DNA of 64,000 nt from Polyangium spumosum (GCF_009649845.1 NZ_WJIE01000001.1:915054-979053); one strand, 5' to 3'; counted from the stretch's first letter, positions 45,591-54,088 are shown. Notes: a model not told the origin generated them from the letters alone. Translations and numbers: made by a program.

Positions 45591-46256
45591 ATGCAAGGCC
45601 TCACCGAGCGCCAACAGCAGGTTCTGCACTACATCCGCCAGTCCATCAACGAGCGGGGATATCCGCCCACGTTGCGGGAGATCGGCGCACACATGGGCAT
45701 TCGCTCCACGAACGGGGTGAACGATCACCTGCGTGCGCTCGAGCGGAAGGGGTACTTGACGCGGGAGGACATGAAGAGCCGGGCCTTGCGTCCGAAGGAC
45801 ATGTCCGCCGCGAACACACGAGCGGACGAGCCGATCTCGCTGCCCGCCGAGGCGCCCGAGGACGACTTGCTCGAGGTCCCGGTCGTCGGCCGGATCGCCG
45901 CGGGTTTGCCGCTGCTCGCCGAGGAGCACCTGATCGACACGGTCCGCATCGATCGGATGATGGTCCGTGGCAACCGCGAGGTCTTCGGCTTGAAGGTGAC
46001 CGGCGACTCGATGATCGAGGCTGGCATCTTGAACGGCGACTACATCTTCGTCCGGCGCCAGCCCACGGCGCAGCGCGGCGAGATCGTGGTGGCGCTCATC
46101 GGGGACGAAGCGACGGTCAAGTATTACTTCCCCGAGAAGGACTACGTCCGGTTCCAGCCGGCGAACTCGAAGATGGCCCCGATCCTCGTGCGGGCCACGG
46201 ACTTCAAGCCGACGATGCTGCTCGGCGTCGTGGTCGGCGTCTTCCGCAGACTTTGA
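45591..46256 (+). CDS. lexA: Transcriptional repressor LexA
   Basis: 221 aa SOS repressor and self-cleaving protease. The N-terminal winged HTH reads LTERQQQVLHYIRQSI and REIGAHMGIRSTNGVNDHLR. The cleavage site is Ala104-Gly105 in RIAAGLPLLA. Ser140 (GDSMIEAGI) and Lys177 (ATVKYY) form the dyad. The ATG at 45591 is chosen because the longer frame would start inside the promoter. RecA-stimulated cleavage would release DNA-repair genes. Confidence 0.96.
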   Translation: MQGLTERQQQVLHYIRQSINERGYPPTLREIGAHMGIRSTNGVNDHLRALERKGYLTREDMKSRALRPKDMSAANTRADEPISLPAEAPEDDLLEVPVVGRIAAGLPLLAEEHLIDTVRIDRMMVRGNREVFGLKVTGDSMIEAGILNGDYIFVRRQPTAQRGEIVVALIGDEATVKYYFPEKDYVRFQPANSKMAPILVRATDFKPTMLLGVVVGVFRRL

Positions 46257-46278
46257 GAGCGGCCTCTGCCGCACACCG

Positions 46279-46308
46279 TTGACGCGCGGCGCGTACGCTT
46301 GGTAGCGT
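46279..46308 (+). promoter_or_regulatory. Predicted promoter of the lipoprotein/OmpA operon
   Basis: TTGACG (46279-46284), 18-nt spacer, TAGCGT (46303-46308). The GTG start at 46369 then has a leader of about 55 nt with an AGAAAGAA purine-rich ribosome-binding region. Confidence 0.55.
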
Positions 46309-46368
46309 CCGGGGCACGGATGGGAGCGACGGATCGGTTCCGTCGTCGCTCCAGAAAGAACGCGAATC

Positions 46369-46689
46369 GTGAAGGCGCACGTGCGTGGAGCTTGGGTGCT
46401 TGCGGCGATGGGAGGTCTCCTCCTCACCGGCGCGACCGGCTGTGGTGGCTCGATCTACGCGATCACCTCGAGCAGCGCTTCCTCGAAGCTCGAGACGGCG
46501 GAGGCGCTCGGCGCCGAGCGCTACGCGCCTTACGAGTTCTGGTACGCGAAGTTGCACCTTCACAAGGCCATGGAAGAGGCCTCGACGGCCGACTACGGCG
46601 ACGCGATCAAGTTCGCGGGCACGGCTGAAGAGTACGCCGAGAAAGCCATCGTCCTCGCGAAACAAGCGCACGAGGGATCGGGCCGATGA
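46369..46689 (+). CDS. Small helical lipoprotein (DUF4398-like)
   Basis: 106 aa, GTG start. Signal peptide and lipobox (LTGATGC, Cys about 25). The mature part is alpha-helical with the pattern YAPYEFWYAKLHLHKAMEEA and DAIKFAGTAEEYAEKAI, which resembles DUF4398 domains. The same kind of helical pair recurs in the N-terminal part of the next protein, so the two look related. Its stop overlaps the next start (ATGA). Probable periplasmic face of the outer membrane. Confidence 0.72.
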   Translation: MKAHVRGAWVLAAMGGLLLTGATGCGGSIYAITSSSASSKLETAEALGAERYAPYEFWYAKLHLHKAMEEASTADYGDAIKFAGTAEEYAEKAIVLAKQAHEGSGR

Positions 46690-47873
46690 AGAGCAAGATG
46701 CAGAAGGCGGCGCGTCCTCGCGGGCGTTTTGTGCTGCCCGCGCTCGTGATCGTGGCGCTCGGTCAGGCCTCGTGCTCGCAGGTGTCGGGCATGCGCGGCG
46801 ACATCGAGGGCCTGACGAAGATCGCGGGCCAGGCCGAGCGCAACGGCGCGATCCGCTGCGCGCCGCGTGAGCTCGCGACGGCGAAGAGCCACCTCACGTT
46901 CGCGGAGACGGAGCTCGATCAGGGCTTCTTGTTCAAGGCGAAGGCGCACCTCGACATCGCGCGCGCGAACGCGCACGCGGCCTACGACCTCTCGCCGCCG
47001 CAGAAGTGCGCCGAGCGTGGCTTCATCGAGGAAGAGACGCCGCCGCCGCCGCCCCCGCCGCCGCCCCCGCCGCCTCCTGGAGATTGCGACGGCGACGGCT
47101 ACCTCGATCCGCAGGACACGAAGTGCCCGTGCGAGGCCGAGACGTGGAACGGCGTCCAGGACGAGGACGGCTGCCCCGACGATCCGGACACGGACGGCGA
47201 CGGCTTGCCGGACTCGAAGGATAGCTGCGTCCTCTTGCCCGAGGACAAGGACGGCTACCTCGACGACGACGGCTGCCCGGAGCTCGACAACGACCTCGAC
47301 ACGATCCTCGACGACGCGGACAAGGATCCTTCGACGGGCAAGAGCTGCGCGAACGATCCCGAGGATCCGGACGGCTACGAGGACGCCGACGGCTGCCCCG
47401 AGCCGGACAACGACAAGGACACGGTCGTCGACCTCGAGGACCAGTGCCCGAACGAGCCGGGCGTGGCCGGCGGCGACAAACCTGGGTGCCCGAAGAAGCC
47501 CTCTCTCGTCGTCGTGACGGAGAAGGAGATCAAGATCACCCAGCAGATCCACTTCGAGTTCGACAAGGACAAGATCCGCCCGGAGAGCTTCCCGATCCTC
47601 GACGCGGTCGCGCAAGTTCTTCAGGACAACCCGAAGATCAAGATCGAGATCCAGGGCCACACGGACAACAAGGGTTCGGCCGTGTACAACAAGAAGCTCT
47701 CGGATCGCCGCGCTGCGGCCGTCTTGAAGTACCTCGTGGCGAAGGGCATCGAGCCGGGCCGGCTCACGTCGCACGGCTACGGTATGGAAGTCCCCCTCGT
47801 CCCGAACACGACCGATCAGAATCGCGCGCTCAATCGACGCGTGCAATTTGTCCGGACCGAAGGTCAGAAGTAA
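46686..47873 (+). CDS. OmpA-family protein with TSP3 repeats
   Basis: 395 aa. Signal sequence with lipobox-like end (GQASC). Residues 35-110 form a helical DUF4398-like segment (ELATAKSHLTFAETELDQGF). A run of 13 prolines occupies residues 119-131. Then thrombospondin type-3 calcium-binding repeats, GDCDGDGYLDPQD and DTDGDGLPDSKDSC among them. The C-terminal OmpA domain (about 290-385) has FEFDKDKIRP, IEIQGHTDNKGS and LSDRRAAAVLKYL, which bind peptidoglycan. It should tether the outer membrane to the cell wall through a rigid stalk. The DNA of the polyproline run is a C-rich repeat on the plus strand. Confidence 0.92.
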   Translation: MKSKMQKAARPRGRFVLPALVIVALGQASCSQVSGMRGDIEGLTKIAGQAERNGAIRCAPRELATAKSHLTFAETELDQGFLFKAKAHLDIARANAHAAYDLSPPQKCAERGFIEEETPPPPPPPPPPPPPGDCDGDGYLDPQDTKCPCEAETWNGVQDEDGCPDDPDTDGDGLPDSKDSCVLLPEDKDGYLDDDGCPELDNDLDTILDDADKDPSTGKSCANDPEDPDGYEDADGCPEPDNDKDTVVDLEDQCPNEPGVAGGDKPGCPKKPSLVVVTEKEIKITQQIHFEFDKDKIRPESFPILDAVAQVLQDNPKIKIEIQGHTDNKGSAVYNKKLSDRRAAAVLKYLVAKGIEPGRLTSHGYGMEVPLVPNTTDQNRALNRRVQFVRTEGQK

Positions 47874-47927
47874 AACCTCGGTACCGACCAGCCTCCCCTC
47901 ATCGCTCCTCCCGGAGGACAGACCGCC

Positions 47928-49682
47928 GTGTATCTTCGTCCGTTTGGGTCGCTCGCTGCCTTTGCGCTCTCTGCTTTCGTCGTGGGTGGCCTTTGTGGTT
48001 ACCCGGGCGCGGCCTACGCCGCCGGAGAGAAGGACAAAGAGGCCCTCAAGCTCCACGACCAGGCGATGGACGAGGACTACCTCGCCGTCGAGTTCGACAA
48101 GGCCGAGAAGAAGCTCAAGGACGCGCTCAAGAAGTGCGGCGACGATGGTTGTAGTCCCAAGGTCGTGGCCAAGCTGCACATCGCGCTCGGCACGGTCCAC
48201 GGCGGCTCGAACAAGCTCGACAAGTCGAAGGAAGAGTTCATCGAGGCCCTCAAGGCCGATCCGAACGCCGCGCTGCTCGAGGCGTTCACCACGCCCGAGC
48301 TGAGCAAGGCCTTCGAAGAGGCCAAGAAGCAAGCGAAGCCCAGCAAGGCTCCGCCGAAGCCGAGCGGCGGCGGGGACGACGGCGGCGACGGCGGCGACGA
48401 TGGGCCCGGCGGCGACCTCGAGCACTCGCCGATCGCGGAGCAGGCGGTCAACACGCCCGTGCCCGTCTACATCGAGATCGGCGACGACATCACCGTCGAG
48501 AAGGCGATGCTCCGGTACAAGCCCTTCGGCGCATCGAAGTGGACGTCGCTCGAGATGCAGCGCGTCGGCAAGGGCTGGGGCGCGGAGATCCCGTGCGCGG
48601 ACGTCACCACGACCGGCGACGTCAAGTACTACATCGTCGCCACGGACGACCAGGGCGAGCAGCTCAAGGCGGGCTCGCAGAAGGATCCGTACCGCGTCCC
48701 GATCAAGCGCGAGCTCGAGGGCGACGAGCCCTCGCTCCCCGGCAAGAAGCCGCCGAAGCAGTGCGCGGCGAAGGAAGACTGCCCGCCCGGCCTGCCGGGC
48801 TGCGCGAGCGGCAAGGGCGAGAAGCGCGGCGAGAAGGGCTGGGGCGCGACCTGCGAGGCCGATCAGGAGTGCCAGGCCGGTCTCATCTGCCAGAACGGCG
48901 CGTGCGAAGAGGGCAAGCGCGAGGGCGGCGACGACGGCCCGCAGCCTGCCGGCAAGGGCAAGAAGAACATCGTCGGCCTCGGCGGTCAGCTCGACCTGAT
49001 GTACGTCAGCAGCGCCGAGAACGTCTGCTCCGGCGACAGCGACACGTACTACTGCTTCTACCCCGGCGGCACCGATCGCTTCTTCGGTGATCCCATCGCG
49101 GCGCAGGGCACGAACGGCATCCAGGGCGGCTTCGCGCCGGCCGGCGGGCGCGTCTTCGCGTCGTACGATCGCGAGATCGCCAAGATCGGCCCGGGCACGA
49201 TCGGCGCGGGCGTTCGCTTCGGCATCGCGTTCGGCGGGCACCCCACGAGCGAGGAGCAGCCGCCGAACGGGATCCACCCGCAGATGGTCAACTTCCCGCC
49301 GATCCACGGCGAGCTGCGCGGCTGGTACTCGTTCATGGGCAGCCAGTTCGAGCAGGGCAAGGTCCGGCCGTACGGCTTCCTCGGCGTGGGCCTCGGGAAG
49401 GTCTCGGCGTCCGTGCCCGTCACGGTCTGCGACAAGCTCCAGAGGAACGGCACGGAAGAGATCGATCCCGCCGACGACAGCTGCCCCGGCAGCCCGGCGG
49501 CGGTCAGCCGCGACCTCGACGCCTACCAGATCTCGGGCCTCAACTTCATCTCGTTCGGCGCCGGCGCCACCTACGCCTTCACGCCGAACTTCGGCGTCAC
49601 TGGCGAGCTGAAGTTCATGTACATGATCACCACGACCGCCCTGGTCATCGCGCCGGCCGTCGGCCCCGTCTTCGCGTTTTAG
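47928..49682 (+). CDS. Outer membrane protein: TPR-like N-terminus, Cys motif, beta-barrel
   Basis: 584 aa from a GTG with a GGAGG site at 47912-47916. Signal peptide ends at YAAGE. Residues 33-130 are a helical, TPR-like region (EKKLKDALKKCGDDGCSP, KEEFIEALKADPNAALL). A Gly/Asp/Pro linker follows, then an Ig-like strand region (TVEKAMLRYKPFGASKW). A Cys cluster at about 270-325 (CEADQECQAGLICQNGACEEG) has dickkopf-like spacing. The last 250 residues alternate like an outer membrane beta-barrel and end ...GPVFAF with terminal Phe. Family known only as hypothetical to me. It follows the OmpA gene by 54 bp. Confidence 0.72.
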   Translation: MYLRPFGSLAAFALSAFVVGGLCGYPGAAYAAGEKDKEALKLHDQAMDEDYLAVEFDKAEKKLKDALKKCGDDGCSPKVVAKLHIALGTVHGGSNKLDKSKEEFIEALKADPNAALLEAFTTPELSKAFEEAKKQAKPSKAPPKPSGGGDDGGDGGDDGPGGDLEHSPIAEQAVNTPVPVYIEIGDDITVEKAMLRYKPFGASKWTSLEMQRVGKGWGAEIPCADVTTTGDVKYYIVATDDQGEQLKAGSQKDPYRVPIKRELEGDEPSLPGKKPPKQCAAKEDCPPGLPGCASGKGEKRGEKGWGATCEADQECQAGLICQNGACEEGKREGGDDGPQPAGKGKKNIVGLGGQLDLMYVSSAENVCSGDSDTYYCFYPGGTDRFFGDPIAAQGTNGIQGGFAPAGGRVFASYDREIAKIGPGTIGAGVRFGIAFGGHPTSEEQPPNGIHPQMVNFPPIHGELRGWYSFMGSQFEQGKVRPYGFLGVGLGKVSASVPVTVCDKLQRNGTEEIDPADDSCPGSPAAVSRDLDAYQISGLNFISFGAGATYAFTPNFGVTGELKFMYMITTTALVIAPAVGPVFAF

Positions 49683-49792
49683 GCGCGCGCCCCGGTCGCG
49701 CTGCGTGCGGCCCGTCCCATCCACGAAAATCGTCCGTACACCAACGATCTCGACGCGCTGCGCCTCCGTCTCGCGAGCGCTAGAGATCGCGG

Positions 49793-50350
49793 GTGAGCTA
49801 CGAGCGTTTCCAGGTCGAGGTGATCGAGCTCGGCAGCCGCGGTGTGCCGCTCACCGTGGCCAACGTGGTCGCGCACTTGCGGACGCCGCCCGATCGCGTG
49901 CAGCGGGGGCTCGACAGGATGGCCCGCGAGGGCCTGCTCGAGCTCGAGGTCGACGAGGCCGAGGGGGTCGTGGTCTACCGCGTCCGCGGCCTGTCCACGG
50001 TGAAGCCCGCGCCGCTCGTGCGCCTGCGCGAGGTACGTCCGCTGCGAGCTCTCCGCTCCACGCCCGTGACGTTTACGCGACGAAGCGCGACGCCGGCCGC
50101 GCAGAAGAGCGTGACGCTCGGCGTCTTGCTCGGCGCGCTCGTCCCCGGGATCGGTCTCGCGTACGCCGCGCCGATGCGCGTGGTGCTCGCGGCGTCGCTG
50201 ATCGTGCTGGTGTTCGGCAAGCTCTTCGGCGCGAGCATGATCTTCGGCCCCTTGTTCTGGGTCTTCGCGATCGGCGCCTCCGCGCTCTTCGGCGGCCTCT
50301 ACGCCGTCCGTTACAACCAGGAAGGGCACCGCGCGCGGCTGCTCGCCTGA
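49793..50350 (+). CDS. Winged-helix / membrane hypothetical protein
   Basis: 185 aa, GTG start, no ribosome-binding site; TAGAGA lies 6 nt upstream. Residues 1-65 look like a winged helix (VPLTVANVVAHLRTPPDRVQRGLDR then a beta wing GVVVYRV). Residues 105-165 hold three hydrophobic segments (LGVLLGALVPGIGLAYA, VVLAASLIVLVFGKLFG, FWVFAIGASALFGGLYA). A DNA-binding domain fused to a membrane anchor is possible, but the wHTH call is from pattern only. It converges with the PilZ gene (11-bp gap). Confidence 0.65.
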   Translation: MSYERFQVEVIELGSRGVPLTVANVVAHLRTPPDRVQRGLDRMAREGLLELEVDEAEGVVVYRVRGLSTVKPAPLVRLREVRPLRALRSTPVTFTRRSATPAAQKSVTLGVLLGALVPGIGLAYAAPMRVVLAASLIVLVFGKLFGASMIFGPLFWVFAIGASALFGGLYAVRYNQEGHRARLLA

Positions 50351-50361
50351 AGCGCGCGCTT

Positions 50362-50718
50362 CTACGAGAGGATCTGGAAGAGCGACAGCAGCGTGCCTGC
50401 GTCGTGGTGTTCGAAGCGGATGCCGGCGCGGGTGCGGCGTCCGCCGGGCGTGCCGCGGCGGATCCAGGCGACGGTCCCGTTCAAGCGGAGCGGATCCCAG
50501 AGCGACGGCGTCGTCACCTCCAGGGTGACGGACGTATCGGGGGTGAGCTCGTCCCCAGCACTGCCGGAAATGTCACGGTCGAGGATCTCCAGTCCGGCGC
50601 CGCCGAGCCCGAGATCGCGGATGGTCACGCCGCGGGCGCGGCCCTCCTGGTCGAGGAGGGTGGCCTCGAGCTCCATGCGCTTTCGTCCGTGCGCGCGGAA
50701 GTGGTCCCGTGCGGACAT
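50362..50718 (-). CDS. PilZ domain protein
   Basis: 118 aa consisting of one PilZ domain. The c-di-GMP signature is partly visible: an R-rich N-terminus (RAHGRKRMELEA) in place of RxxxR, and DLGLGGAGLEI in place of D/N-x-S-x-x-G, where Ser is replaced by Gly/Leu. A later WIRRGTPGGRRTRAGIRFE strand pair ends the barrel. Binding of c-di-GMP is plausible but not certain. Divergent from the larger PilZ gene across 240 bp. Confidence 0.75.
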   Translation of the reverse strand: MSARDHFRAHGRKRMELEATLLDQEGRARGVTIRDLGLGGAGLEILDRDISGSAGDELTPDTSVTLEVTTPSLWDPLRLNGTVAWIRRGTPGGRRTRAGIRFEHHDAGTLLSLFQILS

Positions 50719-50859
50719 GCGGAAATGATATCTCTATCCTGGAGGCGACGCGCGCGCGGCGCGCTCGATCGGCGGGATCGACGAGCGGGCTCGGGCGTAC
50801 GACGTCTCCGGGCGAACGAGGACGCGAAAAGAATCCCGCCGCAGGCGGTTACAACGTAG

Positions 50860-50889
50860 TTGGGTTTGTGCGCGACCTCAAGGTAACAT
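50860..50889 (+). promoter_or_regulatory. Predicted promoter of the large PilZ gene
   Basis: TTGGGT (50860-50865), 18 nt, TAACAT (50884-50889). The leader to the ATG at 50959 is about 62 nt and includes GGGAG. Confidence 0.45.
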
Positions 50890-50958
50890 CCGCGCCGCTG
50901 CTCGCGCCGGGGCAACCCGGAGCGACCCTTCGTTGATCGAGATGGGAGCTCTACCCTG

Positions 50959-52560
50959 ATGGCTGAGGACACTCGTAAGGACCCGCGGGCGAAGGTGCTC
51001 TCGATGACCGTGCGCTACAAGAGCGCCACCGTCGACGAGTTCATCGAGAACCATTCACATGACGTGAGCAAGGGCGGCATCTTCATCAAGACGTCGTCGC
51101 CCTTCCCCCCCGGGACGCTGCTCAAGTTCGAGATCCGCATCCAGGAGGAGAAGTCCGTGCTCAGCGGCGTGGGCCGCGTCGTCTGGAAGCGCGATACGGA
51201 TCAGGCGAGCGACGAGTCGCCTGCCGGCATGGGCGTGAAGTTCATCAAGATCGACGACGACTCGAAGGCGATGATCCAGCGCCTCGTCGACAACCAGAAG
51301 GGCGGCCCGAACGCATACGACGCGGGCAACCCCAGCGGCGCGAGCGACGAAGGTGATGGAGCGGCCACGCCCGCGCCCGCCGCGGCGAAGACCGGACCGC
51401 GCGCGTCGACGATGCTCGGCCTCGGCGCAGTCGGCGCAGCGGCCAAGGCCGCGGGCAAGCCGACGACGACGGCGCCCGCCGAGGAGAAGAAGGCCGACGC
51501 AGGTGGTGGCGGATTCTTCCCGTCCACGACGCCCGAGCAGGACATGCCGCCGCCGGAGGAGCGCACCGTGATGCGCCAGGCCGCGGAGCTCCTGAAGCAA
51601 GCCCTCGCGGGCACGGGCAGCTCGCTCGACGACGTGAACGGCGGCAAGATCGAGCTCGCGAAAGAAGAGCCCAAGGCCGAGGAGAAGAAGGCCGAGGAGA
51701 AGAAGGCCGAGCCCAAGGTCGAGGAGAAGGCCGAAGAGCCCAAGGCCGAAGCAAAGGCCGAGGAGCCCAAGGCCGAAGAGCCCAAGGCCGAGGAGGCAAA
51801 AGCCGAGGAGCCCAAGGCCGAGGAAGCAAAGGCCGAGGAGCCCAAGGCCGAAGCAAAGGCCGAGGAGAGCGAGCCCGAAGAGAAGAAGGCCGACTCCGAG
51901 AAGAAGGTCGAGTCGAAGAAGGCCGCGACCACCACGAAGAAGAGCAACGGCGAAGACCGTCGCGAGGCCAAGACCGTCGACGTCCGCGGCACGAAAGCGA
52001 AGGAAGGCGAAGGCAAGAGCACCAAGCCCAAGGCCGCCGCAGCAAAAGCCGCGCCCCCGCCCCCCGAGCCCGCCGAGGAGAGCGGCGGCGGCGGTCGCGT
52101 GCTGACGATCCTGCTCATCGCAGCGGCGATCGGCGGCGGCCTGTTCCTCGCGCTCGGCCAGGGCAAAAACGAGACGCCGCCCGCGCCCACCCCGCAGGTC
52201 GCGCCGTCGGTCAAGCCCGAGGTCAAGCCCGCCCCGACGCCCGCCCCGACCCCGGAGGTCGTGCCCGCAGCCTCGACGAGCGCAGCAGCGCCCGATCCCT
52301 CGTCCTCGGCAAGCGCAGCGCCCCCCGCGTCGGCCGCGCCGGCCGTGGAGCCCCCGAAGACCGAGGCCCCGAAGACCGAGGCCCCGAAGGTCGAGGCCCC
52401 GAAGGTCGAGGCCCCGAAGGTCGAAGCCCCGAAGGTCGAGGCCCCGAAGGTCGAAGCCCCGAAGGTCGAAGCCCCGAAGGTCGAAGCCCCGAAGGTCGAG
52501 ACCCCGAAGCCGCCCCCGCCCGCGCCGAAGCCCCCCGCGGGCGGCGACGAATACGAGTGA
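50959..52560 (+). CDS. PilZ-domain transmembrane protein with Lys/Glu/Pro repeats
   Basis: 533 aa. Residues 1-110 form a PilZ-like domain of the myxobacterial type (MTVRYKSATVDEFIENHSHD, VSKGGIFIKTSSPFPPGT, GVGRVVWKRD, GMGVKFIKID). A linker follows to about 235, then about 80 residues of KAEEPKAE-type repeats. One transmembrane helix is at about 381-402 (VLTILLIAAAIGGGLFLAL). The C-terminal tail has Pro/Ala and ten PKTEA/PKVEA units (about 465-514). The predicted topology is a cytoplasmic PilZ head with a periplasmic Pro-rich tail, in the reverse order to TonB. It may convey a c-di-GMP or scaffold signal to the envelope; this is inference. The DNA of the tail is a 15-bp tandem repeat. Confidence 0.8.
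   Translation: MAEDTRKDPRAKVLSMTVRYKSATVDEFIENHSHDVSKGGIFIKTSSPFPPGTLLKFEIRIQEEKSVLSGVGRVVWKRDTDQASDESPAGMGVKFIKIDDDSKAMIQRLVDNQKGGPNAYDAGNPSGASDEGDGAATPAPAAAKTGPRASTMLGLGAVGAAAKAAGKPTTTAPAEEKKADAGGGGFFPSTTPEQDMPPPEERTVMRQAAELLKQALAGTGSSLDDVNGGKIELAKEEPKAEEKKAEEKKAEPKVEEKAEEPKAEAKAEEPKAEEPKAEEAKAEEPKAEEAKAEEPKAEAKAEESEPEEKKADSEKKVESKKAATTTKKSNGEDRREAKTVDVRGTKAKEGEGKSTKPKAAAAKAAPPPPEPAEESGGGGRVLTILLIAAAIGGGLFLALGQGKNETPPAPTPQVAPSVKPEVKPAPTPAPTPEVVPAASTSAAAPDPSSSASAAPPASAAPAVEPPKTEAPKTEAPKVEAPKVEAPKVEAPKVEAPKVEAPKVEAPKVEAPKVETPKPPPPAPKPPAGGDEYE
52351..52500 (+). repeat. Tandem 15-bp coding repeat, ten units
   Basis: Ten in-frame copies of GCCCCGAAGGTCGAG with small variants, encoding A/P-PK-V/T-E. 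Eight units (52381-52500) differ from each other at one position only (GAG or GAA). Near identity suggests recent expansion and a variable copy number. Confidence 0.9.
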
Positions 52561-52735
52561 TCCATCGCGGGCGGCCGCCCTCCGGCCGCTCGCGCGTCCC
52601 TCCCCACCCCCCCTCCCGCTCCCTCATGTCCGCCCGCGCCTCGCAGCCCGGGCGGACACAGACACGCGTGTTCGTGCAGCATCACGTCGACCCGCATGGT
52701 GCGAGCCCCGCGTCACCCGTATCATGCGGGGCTGA

Positions 52736-53731
52736 ATGAGCGGCGCCGGGTCGTCCTCGAGTTCGGGGCAAGACACAACGCGCGGCGGCCTCGCCGAAGC
52801 AGCGACGGTGTACGCGCCGGCGTTACCCGGACAAACGCCACGCGTGGTACCTCGGCCGACCACCAGCCGAGGCGCGCGCATCGTCGCCCTCGCAGGCCTC
52901 GGGCTCGTCTCCGTCGTGGGAATCGTAGCGCTCGCGATCATGTTACGCGGCACAGGTCCCATCGACGCACTCGAGCAGAATGTGTCCGTGGTGGAGCCCG
53001 CCGACGCAGGTTCGTCGGAGGACGCAGCCGCAGGGGTCGCAGCGTCAGCAGAGGTCGCGACGAAGGATCCGCCGCCAGAGCCGACACGCGCGGCGGCGGA
53101 GGAGCTCGACGAGGCACGCGCGAAGGGCCCGACGGCACTCGCGGAGCTCGCAGAGAAGTACGGCGACGATCCCGCAGTGCTCGAGGCGCTCGTCGTCGCA
53201 TACACGCGCGACAAGGCGAACTACGGCAAGGCCATGACGGCCGTGCGCAAGCTCCTCACCGTCGCGCCGGAGATGGCGCGAGACCCGGACATCAAGCAGG
53301 CGCTCCTCCTCGTGGCAAACGGGCCGGTGAACGTCGCAGCGACCGCGCTCGACATCATGGCGACCGGCATGGGCCCGCGTGGCCCCGAGCTGCTCTACGA
53401 GCTCCTGAGCGCATCGGGCCTCGGCAAGTTTCCAAAGGAGCGCGCGTCGAAGCTCCTCAAGGATCCCAAGGTCGTCGAGCTCGCCGGACCCGCGCTCATC
53501 GTGGCAAACGATCTCCGCGCAGCGAGCGGCTGCAACCGCAAGAAGCTCTTCGCCCGCGCAGCAAAAGACGGCGACGAGCGCGCACTCGCACACCTGAAAC
53601 CCCTGCTCGCGACGAAGGGCTGTAGCTGGCACCGTCAAGCGGACTGCTTCGTTTGCCTCGGTGACCGCAAGGATCTCCGCGCGACGATCGACGCCATCAC
53701 GAAGCGCCTGGAGCAGAAGCAGGCGGACTGA
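52736..53731 (+). CDS. Membrane-anchored hypothetical protein (331 aa)
   Basis: The first 45 residues are Ser/Gly/Pro-rich, followed by one transmembrane helix at about 48-70 (IVALAGLGLVSVVGIVALAI) and an acidic linker. The C-terminal 220 residues are helical, with repeating short helices (LAELAEKYGDDPAVLEALVV, KAMTAVRKLLTVAPEMA) like TPR or HEAT repeats. The last 60 residues have four Cys (SGCNRKK, KGCSW, ADCFVCLG). No family recognised. TATCAT lies 10 nt before the ATG. It is followed by repeat copy C. Confidence 0.7.
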   Translation: MSGAGSSSSSGQDTTRGGLAEAATVYAPALPGQTPRVVPRPTTSRGARIVALAGLGLVSVVGIVALAIMLRGTGPIDALEQNVSVVEPADAGSSEDAAAGVAASAEVATKDPPPEPTRAAAEELDEARAKGPTALAELAEKYGDDPAVLEALVVAYTRDKANYGKAMTAVRKLLTVAPEMARDPDIKQALLLVANGPVNVAATALDIMATGMGPRGPELLYELLSASGLGKFPKERASKLLKDPKVVELAGPALIVANDLRAASGCNRKKLFARAAKDGDERALAHLKPLLATKGCSWHRQADCFVCLGDRKDLRATIDAITKRLEQKQAD

Positions 53732-53760
53732 GCGCAGCGCCGCAGGCAGAGAGAGGCGCC

Positions 53761-53905
53761 GCCCGGGGTTTCACCCCGGACCCCGACCAGGGGTTGTCCA
53801 CCCCTGGACCCGGACCAGGCACGGCCTGGACCGAGGGTGGATGAACTGCGCAACGCGCAGTTCATCCAGCGGGCCGAAGGCAAGACCAGCGGCGGTGTTG
53901 CCAGT
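53761..53905 (+). repeat. Structured dispersed repeat, copy C
   Basis: It begins about 30 bp after the stop of the upstream gene, in its direction. H1 CCGGGG-TTTCA-CCCCGG (53763-53779); H2 CCAGGGG-TTGTCCA-CCCCTGG (53787-53807); H3 CCAGGC-ACG-GCCTGG (53815-53829); H4 perfect 13-bp stem (53839-53867), same arms as copy A. The tail again has AAGACC and GTTGCCAGT. It lies 75 bp from the 3' end of the tRNA-Val gene, which faces it. Confidence 0.85.
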
Positions 53906-53980
53906 CAAGGCGGCAGGGTCGGCGATCGTGGCCTCGCGAGGGCTCCTGGTGGAGCAAGGTCAACGAGGTCGGGTGCGGGG

Positions 53981-54052
53981 TGGGCGCAACAGGATTTGAA
54001 CCTGTGACTTCATCCGTGTGAAGGATGCACTCTACCGCTGAGTTATGCGCCC
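53981..54052 (-). tRNA. tRNA-Val (anticodon CAC)
   Basis: The minus strand reads as a 72-nt tRNA. Acceptor stem GGGCGCA/TGCGCCC, D-stem ACTC/GAGT, anticodon stem CATCC/GGATG with loop TTCACAC (anticodon CAC, codon GUG), variable loop AAGTC, T-stem ACAGG/CCTGT with loop TTCAAAT, discriminator A. The 3' CCA is not encoded. All stems pair perfectly. Confidence 0.95.
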
Positions 54053-54088
54053 ATTCGAGTTTGGCGGCTCGCGCCGCGGCTCGACGAC

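Noticed and set aside
46593-49724. 1043-codon minus-strand frame across the envelope genes
   Set aside because: It runs antisense to three genes that have signal peptides, ribosome-binding sites and known domains.
51664-52500. Possible CRISPR-like array
   Set aside because: Repeats are adjacent 15-18-bp coding units without spacers, in frame with a long protein.
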